NCBI GenBank assembly: GCA_947063855.1 | Contig: CAMSTW010000010.1 | Location: 1-64,000 of the forward strand | From: an uncultured Dorea sp. | GTDB lineage: Bacteria > Bacillota > Clostridia > Lachnospirales > Lachnospiraceae | Length of the DNA: 64,000 bases | Direction: 5' to 3' | Part shown: positions 43,715 through 53,552 of the stretch, one piece after another | How the letters are laid out: every line of letters begins with the position of its first letter | How positions within the stretch are numbered: the first letter of the stretch is position 1 | Position numbers and translations under genes: made by a program | Notes under the pieces: generated by a model | Database searches by the model: none | What the model was told of the DNA's origin: nothing | What the model saw: the letters and a program-made list of their open reading frames with translations, nothing else

Positions 43715-45133
43715 TCAAAAATGAACAACAACCGGTGTTCCCACCTCTATCATGTTATACAATTCTGCCGCCTTGCTTACCGGCATATTCACACATCCGT
43801 GCGATCCATAACCATTCTTATAGCGGCTGCCGCCAAAGGCGCTCTGCCACTTGGCGTCATGGAAGCCGACGCCCTGCCAGGTAATACGCATCCAGTAATC
43901 GACCGGCGTCTCATATTCCGGCTTACCGTTAGCGTCTTTCTCTCCGACCAGCACCTTATCCAGCTTCTTCTCAAGAATCGTGTACACTCCCTCCGGCGTA
44001 GCCCGTGCAGGAACAGGCACTCCGGTCACAACATCCGACTCCATCGCTACCGCGCCGTTGACGATATACCACATATGCTGGGCGCTCAGATCAACCTCCG
44101 CATACGTACTTCCCCAGTCCGGCATGGTATGTGAAGCCGCGACTCCGCTGTTATAATAAGTCGGCTCTCTGGCAATCACTTCCTGGTTATTCAGCGCATT
44201 CCGAATCGCTTCAAATTCTGCATCTTCATTGATCGACCAGCCGTAGGTTCCGCCTGTCACAGACGTACTCTTCCCCGTTGGCGTAGTCAACGTCCGGGTC
44301 GTTCCCACCGTATCATACTGGTTCCCAAACTGCTCCAGCCACGCTCTTATGGCATTCTCATCCAGAACTACGTTCATATCGCCGTCTACCGACAGCCATG
44401 TAGAAATAGTCGTCCCGTCGATCACCACCGGAACGTCCATATTATATGTAATACTTGCCTTACAATATCCGTTCATCTTCTCGCACGCCTGCTGTACCTC
44501 CAAAGACTCAGAAGAAAAACGCGGAGTCTCATAGAACCCCTGCTCGGCCAGGTTCATCTCCGGCAAAAGCTGCAGAATAGCCGACGTAACCTTCTCCTTC
44601 ATCGTCTCCGGCGTCGCGGTGACTCCATAGACTTCCGGAGTTATGACGAACTGACTGCCGTCAAACGCCGGAGCCGCAGACTGCGAAGGAGTCTGCCCTG
44701 CCTGTATAATCGCAAGAGCGTTGATCTTCTCCTGAAGCTTCGTATCGTCAAAGGACATATCAAAGGAGACCTCCGCCGAATTATCTCCGAAAAACGACTT
44801 CGGCCACAGGAATGCACCCTGTTTCTTAAGAACGCCTTCAATCTCATCATTCTCCTTATAGGTCAGAAGGATATCGCTGCTGCTGATGGTCTCTTTCCCT
44901 CCATTAATGTCAACGATTGCCAGGGAATATTCTGACACCTGGTCTTTAAAGAACTGCTCCGCTTCCGATACGCTCTTTAAAGAGAAGTCATTCCCATTGA
45001 TCTTTGTATTCATAAAAAAATGACGGGAAAAGTAAGCGGCTATTAATATATATATTAATATAATCAGAATAATACTTCCGCCGACAATGTACATAGTCAT
45101 ATTGTTTTTCTTTCGTCTTCTCATGCTGTTCAC
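43715..45133 (-). CDS. L,D-transpeptidase (YkuD) with PG-binding region
   Basis: Protein of 472 aa. N-terminal membrane anchor (MYIVGGSIILIILIYILIAA), an outer region with two repeats of the PG_binding_4 type, and a C-terminal YkuD domain with HMWYIVNG, GVYTI and the catalytic YGSHGCVNMPVS (SHGC). It forms 3-3 peptidoglycan cross-links outside the membrane. It has its own TTGAAA-N18-TATAAT promoter and a strong terminator, so it is monocistronic. It sits upstream of the ECF sigma pair, which may monitor the same envelope. Confidence 0.93.
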   Translation of the reverse strand: MNSMRRRKKNNMTMYIVGGSIILIILIYILIAAYFSRHFFMNTKINGNDFSLKSVSEAEQFFKDQVSEYSLAIVDINGGKETISSSDILLTYKENDEIEGVLKKQGAFLWPKSFFGDNSAEVSFDMSFDDTKLQEKINALAIIQAGQTPSQSAAPAFDGSQFVITPEVYGVTATPETMKEKVTSAILQLLPEMNLAEQGFYETPRFSSESLEVQQACEKMNGYCKASITYNMDVPVVIDGTTISTWLSVDGDMNVVLDENAIRAWLEQFGNQYDTVGTTRTLTTPTGKSTSVTGGTYGWSINEDAEFEAIRNALNNQEVIAREPTYYNSGVAASHTMPDWGSTYAEVDLSAQHMWYIVNGAVAMESDVVTGVPVPARATPEGVYTILEKKLDKVLVGEKDANGKPEYETPVDYWMRITWQGVGFHDAKWQSAFGGSRYKNGYGSHGCVNMPVSKAAELYNMIEVGTPVVVHF

Positions 45134-45161
45134 TCTTTCTTTTTAATACAATTCCTTTCTG

Positions 45162-45191
45162 ATTATAACATTCCCCTCCTTTCTTTTTCAA
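45162..45191 (-). promoter_or_regulatory. Promoter for the L,D-transpeptidase gene
   Basis: Minus strand TTGAAA, 18-bp spacer ending TGT, TATAAT: an extended -10 sigma-A promoter about 30 bp before the start. Confidence 0.75.
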
Positions 45192-45237
45192 TCCCATATG
45201 CACATTTAGTCAAAAATTAATCTTTTCTTAAAACTTA

Positions 45238-47364
45238 TCACCAGTGCCGTTCATTCACTTCCACATTTCTCTTAAAACTCACATAGGTCGTGATAAAATA
45301 TAACACATAGATTCCAAAAAACAGCAGAAACGACAATCCGAAGTAATTGATCACCGCCGTATGGATCCCCGTATAGAAGATGAATTTCCCGCTCATGAAC
45401 ACAGACACACTGCCGCCGATTACACATGCAAGGAACACCGGACACAGATAATACGCGGCAAGCTGCTTTAAGATAACCCTGCCAATCTCCCGCCTGTTCA
45501 TCCCAAGCTTCCCAAGGACCGCATAGCGGAACTTATACCGGGCGGAATCACTGAGCTGATGGACGGACAGAACGGTCAGCGCCACACACAGGAATACCAG
45601 TCCGATATAAAAGCACGGAAAGATCAGCGCAGACAGCATATACTTCGCCTCCGGGATCAGATTGTCCCTCACCATATTCGTGACCGACATCACTATGATC
45701 GTATCCGAACCGCAGCAGCTGTTCCCTGCCATCCACTTATGTCCTGCAACGCTGTTATCTTCCTCTTCTTCCCAATCCTCCGGCTCCGTCAGTTCATCAA
45801 GCCTCTTCCCCAGGTTCAACGGCGCCGTCCCTTCTATATCCACAGCCAGCTCCGAATAGTAAGGCGTAAGCGCCGCCACAGCCGAATCCGGAACAACAAT
45901 CACATAATCCCCGCCGTTATGTCCGTCCTGGGAAAAGGGCTCCGAATAATAACCTGCAAAATCAAGCGCTCCTTCATCCCCTTCTATAAGGATATCCTCA
46001 TGAAGCGTCCCCGTCTCTTCGCGGATCCGCTCCTTGATATGGATGAGATATTCTCCCTCTTTCAGCAAAACTGCCTTATACCCAAGCATTTCCCTGAGAT
46101 GGTTATAATCCGACAGCTTCATATAAGTATCATACCTGCAGTAAAAACCGCCGTCGGCAGAATCCTTTTCAATCTTCTTAAGATCGGGGCTTCCGTCCTG
46201 ATTCCGGTACATATCTCCAAAAACCTTCAGATGCGTAAGAAGCCACACATTCACCTGATCCGCCCGCCCGGACTCCGGAATATCTGCATAGATATGATAG
46301 GAAAATGCATCCAATACCTTCGCAGACTCTTCGATCACTGCCATCTCATCCGCAAAATCATCCTTTACATCGCCGCTGTATACCTGCACATCAAAAGGAA
46401 ATTTCGTCTCAAGAAGCTTATTCTGATAATCACTGAACATCAGCGCAACCGTGCATCCAAGAAAGGCGACGGTAAACAGCGCCGTCAGCGTCCCCATGGT
46501 AAAGCTCATGGTCTTAAGCTTCGAGGAAAACTGCCGGAGCAGGAAAAGATTCTGCCCGCGGTAGATTCCATTTCCCCCTCTTCTCACATAACAGACAATA
46601 AAAGAGGACAGGCCGATATAGAAGAGATAGATCACCAGAACCAGCCCCACCAGGAAGAACAGGACGCTTCCCATACCCTGAATACCGCCAAGGAAGATGA
46701 ACATTGCAAACGCACCAAGAAACAGAAGAGAAACCGGGAAAAGCCATTTCTTCAGCTGCTCGTGAGACTCTTTGATCTCCTCATTCTTCTTCTGTGCTTC
46801 CATCAGGTCGTGTATATTCATCTTCCGGAACCGCCTGCCGCTTCGAAGAAGCGCCAGAACATAACATCCCCAGAAGCACCCCGCCGTCATCAGGATACAG
46901 GATGCGTTGAACTCCATATGGATATTGTATCTGATCTGGATCATGCTGTAGAGTACCGCCAGGATCACCTGCTGTAAGAAGACGCCAAGGACCATCCCCA
47001 TAAGGAACGCCCCGATTCCAAGCAGGGCATTCTCCCGGATATACAGACGGGCAATCTCCTTCTTCTTCATGCCGATCAGAAGATAGATCCCGAATTCCTG
47101 ACTCCGTTTCTCAAGCATGAACCGGACCATATAATTGATCAGCCACGCCACGATCAGCACGATGAAAAATGTCGCAAGCCCCACCAGGGCCATCATAAGC
47201 CCCGCCATATCGAACAGTTCTTCAATCTCTTTGGTAAATATCAGGCTGTTGAAGGCAAACATCAGCGCCGTCACAACCGTCATCGTAAGAAAATACACCA
47301 GATAATCTCTGGCAGAACGCCGCATATTACGATAAGCAAGTTTACCCAGCATCACTGACTTCAC
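45238..47364 (-). CDS. Bce-type ABC transporter permease (FtsX-like)
   Basis: Membrane protein of 708 aa with about ten membrane segments and one large outer domain (about residues 315-560) between segments 8 and 9, the layout of BceB/VraG antimicrobial-peptide permeases. YGIYLLIGMKKKEIARL-type and LGKLGMNRREIGRVILKQLA segments are FtsX-family coupling loops. It works with the ATPase just upstream, whose gene overlaps by 23 bp. Expected to remove or sense bacitracin- or lantibiotic-like compounds. The dedicated kinase/regulator is probably the pair at 51.8-53.5 kb. Confidence 0.88.
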   Translation of the reverse strand: MKSVMLGKLAYRNMRRSARDYLVYFLTMTVVTALMFAFNSLIFTKEIEELFDMAGLMMALVGLATFFIVLIVAWLINYMVRFMLEKRSQEFGIYLLIGMKKKEIARLYIRENALLGIGAFLMGMVLGVFLQQVILAVLYSMIQIRYNIHMEFNASCILMTAGCFWGCYVLALLRSGRRFRKMNIHDLMEAQKKNEEIKESHEQLKKWLFPVSLLFLGAFAMFIFLGGIQGMGSVLFFLVGLVLVIYLFYIGLSSFIVCYVRRGGNGIYRGQNLFLLRQFSSKLKTMSFTMGTLTALFTVAFLGCTVALMFSDYQNKLLETKFPFDVQVYSGDVKDDFADEMAVIEESAKVLDAFSYHIYADIPESGRADQVNVWLLTHLKVFGDMYRNQDGSPDLKKIEKDSADGGFYCRYDTYMKLSDYNHLREMLGYKAVLLKEGEYLIHIKERIREETGTLHEDILIEGDEGALDFAGYYSEPFSQDGHNGGDYVIVVPDSAVAALTPYYSELAVDIEGTAPLNLGKRLDELTEPEDWEEEEDNSVAGHKWMAGNSCCGSDTIIVMSVTNMVRDNLIPEAKYMLSALIFPCFYIGLVFLCVALTVLSVHQLSDSARYKFRYAVLGKLGMNRREIGRVILKQLAAYYLCPVFLACVIGGSVSVFMSGKFIFYTGIHTAVINYFGLSFLLFFGIYVLYFITTYVSFKRNVEVNERHW

Positions 47365-48109
47365 CTCCCGTCAGGGCAAGTACATCCAGGATCTCATTCA
47401 GGAAATCCCGTCTTTTCTTTGAGCCGCGCACCAGCTCATGGAATATCCGCCCGTCCTTCAAAAACAGGATCCGTCCGCAATAGCTGGCGGAAAATGCATC
47501 ATGGGTCACCATCAGGATCGTCGCCTGCATCTTCTGGTTCATGCCTGTAAATGTCTCAAGCAGGGTCTGTGCAGACCTGGAATCCAGCGCGCCGGTGGGT
47601 TCGTCTGCCAGAATCAGCCGCGGATGGTTCACCAGCGCCCGCGCGCAGGCACACCGCTGCTTCTGCCCTCCGGATACCTGATACGGGAACTTGCCGCGGA
47701 TGTCGGCAATACCAAGAAGCCTCAGCATCTCGTCACATTTTCTCTGGATTCCCTTCTTTCCTTCCCTGCGAAGCGTCATGGCAAGGATGATATTTTCTTC
47801 AATCGTAAGAGTATCCAGAAGATTATAGTCCTGGAATACGAAGCCCAGATTCTCCTTCCGGAATTCGGCAAGATCGTTCTCCTTCATCTCTGCGATATCC
47901 GTATCCCCGTACCAGATATGCCCCGCCGTCACGCGGTCGATGGTTGACATCATGTTAAGAAGGGTCGTCTTGCCGGAGCCTGACGCCCCCATTATCCCTA
48001 CAAACTCTCCCTGCGCTACCGTAAAGCTGACACGGTCGATTGCTTTCGTCACATTCGAAGCGTTGCCGTAATATTTTTCCACATCACATACACGGATATA
48101 ATCCTTCAT
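47342..48109 (-). CDS. Bce-type ABC transporter ATP-binding protein
   Basis: ATPase of 255 aa: Walker [17 protein letters not shown]-loop LGFVFQDYNLLDTLT, signature VSGGQKQRCACARAL, Walker [13 protein letters not shown], and H-loop VTHDAFSASYCGR, all intact. The LolD/MacB-like sequence and the tail GSKKRRDFLNEILDVLALTG are normal for BceA proteins. It overlaps the permease by 23 bp and lies 153 bp past the MacB-like permease gene, with a possible regulator box in that gap. Confidence 0.94.
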   Translation of the reverse strand: MKDYIRVCDVEKYYGNASNVTKAIDRVSFTVAQGEFVGIMGASGSGKTTLLNMMSTIDRVTAGHIWYGDTDIAEMKENDLAEFRKENLGFVFQDYNLLDTLTIEENIILAMTLRREGKKGIQRKCDEMLRLLGIADIRGKFPYQVSGGQKQRCACARALVNHPRLILADEPTGALDSRSAQTLLETFTGMNQKMQATILMVTHDAFSASYCGRILFLKDGRIFHELVRGSKKRRDFLNEILDVLALTGGEVSDAG

Positions 48110-48219
48110 ATAACGTCTCTCCCTTCTGCCGGTAAATTTGTCGATGGAACGACTGACCGTTCATGTTCCTGTATCAGCTTTACTTTATCAGATTACCGGC
48201 TTGTGTAGTATCGTCCTTC

Positions 48220-48235
48220 CTTACGGTTATCTTAC
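48220..48235 (-). promoter_or_regulatory. GTAAG direct repeat, candidate response-regulator site
   Basis: Minus strand GTAAG-N6-GTAAG, an 11-bp spaced direct repeat typical of OmpR-family boxes, in the gap before the Bce-type ATPase gene. Related TGTAA elements occur ahead of the other ABC units at 51.8 and 58.7 kb. Confidence 0.4.
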
Positions 48236-48262
48236 AATTTCGAAAGAAAACTGCCGAATGCT

Positions 48263-50998
48263 TTACCGCGTAATCTCACTTATGATATTCCCCCTCACCA
48301 GCTTCCTGGCCGGCGCCATGACCGCCAGGACCGCGATCGCCACATTCAGCGCCATAATTCCCAGCAGGACCTGATTCGGGACATCTGCCGTCAGATGCAG
48401 AAACTGTAGTACATGTGCCATGTAATAATCCATCACTCTGCGGAAAACAAACTGGTAGAGCAGGAAGATACATACATCTGCCAGAACTCCATACAGAATC
48501 CCTGTCTGTAAGATCATCTTATAAAAACCGCTGTCTGTAATCCCCATTGCACGGATAATTCCATATTCCCTCCTTCGTGCAAGAATCGTATGGTTCATAC
48601 TGTTTGCGATATGGAACAGACTGATCGCCAGAAGGATCGCCGCAACGCTGGAAAAGAAGATCTGCTGCTGCCTTAAGTAATTCTTCCGTGTCCGGATGGC
48701 GGCAGTATAATCCTGCAGTACCGCTTTGGGAACGTCGCGGATCACTTCAAGAATCTCACTGCTTACTTTTTCTGTATCCGCCCCTTCTGCCGGCGAAGCG
48801 TTGATAAAGCTGTAATCGGTGATCCCAAAGTTCTCCTCCATCTGGTCATTGGTCATGATCAGGCTGGTCATCAGGGTATCTTTATAGAAGCCCTGCTGCA
48901 GGAATCCCTCTTCCCGTGCCAGAGGACGGCTTACGATCGCCGCAATCTCGAATTCTTTTTCTATATAATTTTCTTCGCCGCTTTCGAATCTCAGCAGTTC
49001 ATCCGTATAAGCGTCCATCCGGGGGACGCGCAGAGTAATGGTATCTCCCGGTTTCTTGCCGTAAAAATAGTAATTCCCCTGTCCGTCCATAAGGGCGACT
49101 GCAATGATTTTATTTCCGGATCTGAGAACATCCGGGTCAGCCGCTCCCTCCAGGGTGAAACCGTCAAGCTGTTCTATCATCTCATCATCATAGCCATATA
49201 CGTCATATTTAATCCTGTATGTGCCGTCCTCCTGCGGCAGACAGATTCCCCCATACCGGCGGATAAAATAATCATCCGCATTCTCGTACTCAAAATACGT
49301 ATCCCACTCCAGTTCGTCAACATGCGACACTTCCCCAAAGGTAAATCTTGTGGCGTATACCTGCTTCGCCTCCGGCATACTTCTGATCGTATCCGCCGCC
49401 GCTTCCGGGATCGTATCGTAAAGCGAACCGGATTTCAGGGAAACGCGGTACTCAGAGCCAAGCCCGTCGTCTGATTTCAGCGAAAGCTCTGCATGAACCT
49501 TCAGATTCTCCGCCATGTAAGTCGTACATAAGAAGATACAGCCGCCGACAGATAAGGACAGCAGGATCCCGGCTACTTTCTTTTTATTGGCGAACATGAA
49601 TTTCCGGACCACTACTCCCGCCATATTGACCGGACGAAGGGCGTATATCTTCCTTCTTCTTGTGAAGGAAGTATCCCCGCTCATCACTTCTTTCAGGGAC
49701 CGGCCGCTCAGAGAACGGACCACAAGCAGCGCTGCCGCCGCCAGTGAGATCAGCAGAAATACAAAACCAAACCGCATGGCTTCCCAGGACAGACAGAAGC
49801 GCATCGCATCCGTTCCTTCTGCCAGCGTCTGGTCCGCTGCGGACAGCCCTCTCTCCGCCATGCCTGTGCCTTTCCCTCCAAAGACGCCGGCAAATTTCTG
49901 ATATACAAGGCTTAAGACGCCATTTCCCAGAAAGCATCCAAAAGGATATCCGACAAGGAACAATGTCCACAGCTCCAGAATCAGTGTCCCGCAGATCTGT
50001 CCCCCGCTGATTCCCAGGGTCTTAAGCATCCCATACTCAGAGGTTCTCTTCTCCACCGAAATACTGAAGACACTGTATACCACAAAGCTGCCAAGCAGAC
50101 ACAGCAAGAAGATCATTCCGTTGTAAGCCAGATTATAGTCACTCTGTAATTTCAGTACGATATAGGTGAAGTTCCCTTCCTCCTCCGTCAGGCCGAATTT
50201 CACGATTTCAAAGATACCGGCCGGCTCTTCCCCGCCAAGATACTGAATCACCCCGTCGTTTCCCCGGACGGCGTCAGAAGATATCTTATACTTTCCAAGG
50301 AAAGCGTCCAGCTGCCGGTATAACTTCTCATCCTCGTCGAACCCAAGATACAGGAACGTCTGGCTTCCTCTCCCTGTGAAATCGCCGCTTACGAAGATCT
50401 CCATCTCGCCGGAGTCCGCCGCCCACCGGCTTTTCAGAATTCCCGTCACAACAAAGTTGCGTTCCCCGATCCGGACGGAATCGCCGGGATTGCCGGAGAA
50501 TCCCAGATTGTCAAGTACAAAACTGTCCGCCGCAATCTCGTCTTCCTTCGAAGGAAGCGTCCCCTTAAGAAGGTCTCTGTGCGCCATCTGGCGGTAGGTC
50601 TCGTCGGCATGGATAAAATAGATGGGAAATTCTTCTGAGACTACGTCCCGGATCTCATATTTCCCATATCTCCTGAGCCGGTATCCGCCGCCGCTTTGTC
50701 TCCCCTGTCTGGTTTTCCGTCCCTGCTTTGTCTCTCCATTTTGTCCCGGCTGTCCATCCTGACTGCTTCGCCCCAGGCGCTCTCCGTTTTCAATTGCCTG
50801 AAGCTGCTTCGCATCTGTTTCTACATAATAATGCCAGTCTCCGTAAATGGTCTTGCTGTTTGCCAGATCGTTTTTCTGACTGCTGTACATGAGCGAGCTG
50901 ATGCCGGAAAGCAGCGCCGCCGTTAATAAGATACTCATGAAGATTGCCAGGGTCTGGCTCTTGTAATAGCGCATATATTTCCATGCAAGCTTTAACAT
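48263..50998 (-). CDS. ABC transporter permease (MacB/FtsX-like)
   Basis: Membrane protein of 911 aa. One N-terminal membrane segment, a long outer domain (about residues 40-280), a first FtsX membrane bundle near 290-440, a second outer domain, and the C-terminal FtsX bundle (VAAILLAISLFHIANSM, then EYGIIRAMGITDSGF). A Gln/Gly/Arg-rich insert (GQPGQNGETKQGRKTRQGRQ) near residues 80-105 is unusual and low-complexity. It overlaps its ATPase gene by 7 bp. Probably exports or senses a peptide or lipid-linked compound at the envelope. Confidence 0.88.
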   Translation of the reverse strand: MLKLAWKYMRYYKSQTLAIFMSILLTAALLSGISSLMYSSQKNDLANSKTIYGDWHYYVETDAKQLQAIENGERLGRSSQDGQPGQNGETKQGRKTRQGRQSGGGYRLRRYGKYEIRDVVSEEFPIYFIHADETYRQMAHRDLLKGTLPSKEDEIAADSFVLDNLGFSGNPGDSVRIGERNFVVTGILKSRWAADSGEMEIFVSGDFTGRGSQTFLYLGFDEDEKLYRQLDAFLGKYKISSDAVRGNDGVIQYLGGEEPAGIFEIVKFGLTEEEGNFTYIVLKLQSDYNLAYNGMIFLLCLLGSFVVYSVFSISVEKRTSEYGMLKTLGISGGQICGTLILELWTLFLVGYPFGCFLGNGVLSLVYQKFAGVFGGKGTGMAERGLSAADQTLAEGTDAMRFCLSWEAMRFGFVFLLISLAAAALLVVRSLSGRSLKEVMSGDTSFTRRRKIYALRPVNMAGVVVRKFMFANKKKVAGILLSLSVGGCIFLCTTYMAENLKVHAELSLKSDDGLGSEYRVSLKSGSLYDTIPEAAADTIRSMPEAKQVYATRFTFGEVSHVDELEWDTYFEYENADDYFIRRYGGICLPQEDGTYRIKYDVYGYDDEMIEQLDGFTLEGAADPDVLRSGNKIIAVALMDGQGNYYFYGKKPGDTITLRVPRMDAYTDELLRFESGEENYIEKEFEIAAIVSRPLAREEGFLQQGFYKDTLMTSLIMTNDQMEENFGITDYSFINASPAEGADTEKVSSEILEVIRDVPKAVLQDYTAAIRTRKNYLRQQQIFFSSVAAILLAISLFHIANSMNHTILARRREYGIIRAMGITDSGFYKMILQTGILYGVLADVCIFLLYQFVFRRVMDYYMAHVLQFLHLTADVPNQVLLGIMALNVAIAVLAVMAPARKLVRGNIISEITR

Positions 50999-51702
50999 AC
51001 GCCATCACCGCCCTTTGCAGGAAATCTTCTCTTTCCCGTGACGATCTGTCCGTCTTCAATATGGATTACCCTGTCGCAGGTCTGTGCGATTGCCTCGTTA
51101 TGGGTTACCATGAGTATCGTCTGCTTATACTTTCTGCAGCTTGCCTTCAATAATCCCATCACCTCGACCGTTGTGGCAGAATCAAGATTCCCCGTTGGTT
51201 CGTCACAGAGCAGCACTTGCGGTTTGTTTACCAGCGCCCTTGCGATGGCGACCCTCTGCTGCTGGCCGCCGGATAATTCGCCGGGATATTTCTTACGCTT
51301 CTCCCAGATGCCAAGTTCCCGCAGCAGCTCTTCGATGTACTTCCGGTTGATATGCCTTCCCCTGTCAAAGGTTACCGGCAGAGCCACGTTGTCGTACACG
51401 TTCAGCACCGGCATCAGACTGTAGTTCTGGAACACGAAGCCTATATTCCTTCTGCGGAAAAGAGTAAGCTCCTTTCTTGACAGAGACCCTGTCTCCCTGC
51501 TTCTTATGAAAATCTTTCCTTCCGTCGGATAATCCAGGCCTCCGATCAGATTGAGCAGCGTAGACTTGCCGGATCCGGAGGTGCCTACTATGGCGGCAAA
51601 TTCTCCTTCTTCTACCTGCAGGTTGATATCCCGCAACGCAATCACCTGGTTCTCTGCTCTTCCGTATACCTTCGCTACGTTCTGTAATTCCAAGATACTC
51701 AT
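50992..51702 (-). CDS. ABC transporter ATP-binding protein (MacB/LolD-like)
   Basis: ATPase of 236 aa: Walker A VGTSGSGKSTLLN, signature LSGGQQQRVAIARAL, Walker [12 protein letters not shown] and H-loop VTHNEAIAQ. The sequence around FVFQNYSLMPVLNVYDNVAL is typical of lipoprotein/macrolide-type exporters. It overlaps the 911-aa permease gene by 7 bp. The upstream 145 bp carry a TATACT -10 box with TGTAAAG/TGTAAGAAC elements, so the pair is probably switched on by the neighbouring response regulator. Confidence 0.94.
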   Translation of the reverse strand: MSILELQNVAKVYGRAENQVIALRDINLQVEEGEFAAIVGTSGSGKSTLLNLIGGLDYPTEGKIFIRSRETGSLSRKELTLFRRRNIGFVFQNYSLMPVLNVYDNVALPVTFDRGRHINRKYIEELLRELGIWEKRKKYPGELSGGQQQRVAIARALVNKPQVLLCDEPTGNLDSATTVEVMGLLKASCRKYKQTILMVTHNEAIAQTCDRVIHIEDGQIVTGKRRFPAKGGDGVC

Positions 51703-51805
51703 CCGTTATCACTCCTTTTGCCTTGAGATACGTCCTAATACTCCATCCGGATGGAGCACCAGAGCGCGTTTGAAAATTCATTCCTGTAATCTTCAGACAC
51801 ATTTT

Positions 51806-51872
51806 AGTATAACTGCCGTATCTTTCAGTTTCTTTACAAACGGACGATCAGTTCTTACAGTTTTGTAAGAAC
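51806..51872 (-). promoter_or_regulatory. Regulated promoter region with TGTAA boxes
   Basis: GTTCTTACA-GTTT-TGTAAGAAC is a perfect 9-bp-arm inverted repeat at 51851-51872, followed on the minus strand by TTTGTAAAG and then a TATACT box at 51806-51811. The -35 is poor, as expected for an activated promoter. The repeat includes the end of the kinase gene. Confidence 0.5.
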
Positions 51873-52768
51873 ACGGAGAAGCAGCTGCCCTCTCCGTATT
51901 GGGATACTGCCGTGATGTACCCTTTCTCCTTCTCCAGGATCAGATTGGACAGGTACAGACCGATTCCGGAACCTTCCATATTCTCTACTTCCGGACTTCT
52001 GTAAAACCGCTTAAAAATATCTGTCAGTTCTTCCCGGCGGATTCCCCGCCCGTTATCTGTCACCTGGATTTCCGTATATAATTCATATGAGCGGACGCGG
52101 ATAGAGACCGCGCCGCCTTGCTCTGTGTATTTGACCGCATTTTCCAGCAGATTGACAAACACCTCCGCCGTCCACTTCCGGTTATGGTATAAGAGTCTGT
52201 CCTCGAAGGGTTCCATGGTGAGACGGATCTTTTTTTGCTCCAGTTTTTCATAAACGGTATCCACCGCGTCTAAGATGGTCTGCCGGATCTTCGTATCCGT
52301 TACTTCAAAGCCGTCGATATTCTGCTCCAGTTTTACCATCTTGGCCAGAGATTCCACGATCCAGTTCAGTTTTTCAGTCTGCCTGTGCATCTTATCTGCG
52401 AACCTGGCTCTTTGCGCCGGCGTGAGCTCTTCCCTGCCGAGAATCTCCCCATAAAGCGACAGATTCGCAAGGGGCGTCTTCAGCTGATGAGACATATTGG
52501 ACACCAGGCTTTTCACCTGTTCCTTTTCCTTCCTGGCGCTCTTAGTGTGGTTCATCAGCACCTCCTGTATCTGCATGATCTTACCCGTCAGGGCAGAATA
52601 TTCCCCTTCCTCCACATCCGAATATGCCCCGCCGCGCCATACGATCATTTCCTGACTTAATACCTTATCAAGCAGGCTGTCTATCATACGGTAGGTTTTT
52701 CTCTTCTCATGAATTCCATAGCCGACTGCCATGCATAAAAGCACTGCCAATATTATTGTAATCCACAT
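51848..52768 (-). CDS. Sensor histidine kinase
   Basis: Protein of 306 aa with one N-terminal membrane segment and no large sensor domain. H-box VSNMSHQLKTPLANLSLYGE, N-box FVNLLENAVKYTEQGG, G1 VTDNGRGIRRE and G2 EGSGIGLYLS are all present. The lack of an extracellular domain suggests it takes its signal from the membrane or from the linked ABC permeases. It lies 67 bp after the response-regulator gene and before the MacB-like ABC pair. Confidence 0.92.
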   Translation of the reverse strand: MWITIILAVLLCMAVGYGIHEKRKTYRMIDSLLDKVLSQEMIVWRGGAYSDVEEGEYSALTGKIMQIQEVLMNHTKSARKEKEQVKSLVSNMSHQLKTPLANLSLYGEILGREELTPAQRARFADKMHRQTEKLNWIVESLAKMVKLEQNIDGFEVTDTKIRQTILDAVDTVYEKLEQKKIRLTMEPFEDRLLYHNRKWTAEVFVNLLENAVKYTEQGGAVSIRVRSYELYTEIQVTDNGRGIRREELTDIFKRFYRSPEVENMEGSGIGLYLSNLILEKEKGYITAVSQYGEGSCFSVFLQNCKN

Positions 52769-52835
52769 ATCCTCATTCCTCAGGCAATTATTCCACCTGT
52801 ACGGTTAAAATCCATTTTCAGTGCACAGGTAACAA

Positions 52836-53510
52836 TTATTCTTTCCAGATATACCCCATCCCGTGTACCGTCTTAATCCATACGGGACTTGATGCGTCGT
52901 CTTCGATTTTAGCCCGAAGCCTGCTGATATTTACGGCTACCGTATTGTGATCTACGTATCTTCCGTCACTGTCCCATATCTTCTCCAGGATCTGCTCCCT
53001 GGAAAGGATGTGGTTCTTATTCTCCACCAGATACAGAAGCAGACGGTACTCTGATTTGCTGAGAGGGATTTCCTCATCCCGCTTATACACCTTACACGTC
53101 CCCGGATCTATGACCAGGGGACCTGTGACAATCTTCGCCGTTTCCGATCTGTCCTTAAGGATCCGCTTCATTCTCGCCTTTAATACGCCAAGAGAAAAGG
53201 GCTTTGCTACATAGTCGTTTACCCCTAATTCCAGAGCCTTGATCTCGTCCAGCTCCGTATCCCGGGCGGTCAGCATGATGATCGGAATATTGCTTAAGGC
53301 ACGCACTTCCCTGCAAAGATCAAACCCTGTCCCGTCCGGCAGATTGCAGTCGAGAAGGATCATATCATAACCGCCCTCGGCAATCTTACGTAAGCCCTCT
53401 CTCTTCGTTCCCGCCTCTGTTACGGCATATCCGTCACCAGAAAAAGAGAAGGATAACCCTTCTCTTAAGTCCGTATCGTCTTCTATAATCAATAATCTGT
53501 ATTGTCCCAT
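52836..53510 (-). CDS. OmpR/PhoB family response regulator
   Basis: Protein of 224 aa. The receiver domain has LLIIEDDTDLREGL (acidic pair), MILLDCNLPDGTG (phosphorylated Asp) and YVAKPF (Lys). The C-terminal winged helix includes SEYRLLLYLVENKNHILSRE and YVDHNTVAVNISRLRAKIED then GMGYIW. It heads the regulator-kinase-ABC unit and is the likely activator of both downstream ABC pairs. A GTAAAGGA site precedes the ATG. Confidence 0.95.
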   Translation of the reverse strand: MGQYRLLIIEDDTDLREGLSFSFSGDGYAVTEAGTKREGLRKIAEGGYDMILLDCNLPDGTGFDLCREVRALSNIPIIMLTARDTELDEIKALELGVNDYVAKPFSLGVLKARMKRILKDRSETAKIVTGPLVIDPGTCKVYKRDEEIPLSKSEYRLLLYLVENKNHILSREQILEKIWDSDGRYVDHNTVAVNISRLRAKIEDDASSPVWIKTVHGMGYIWKE

Positions 53511-53552
53511 CCTGTCATTCCTTTACAACACTGATTCCTGTGCCTGCAGATC

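Noticed and set aside
45559-46977. 472-aa plus-strand ORF opposite the Bce-type permease
   Set aside because: It is the antisense shadow of a well-supported permease gene; composition is His/Arg/Ile-rich with no motif or ribosome site.
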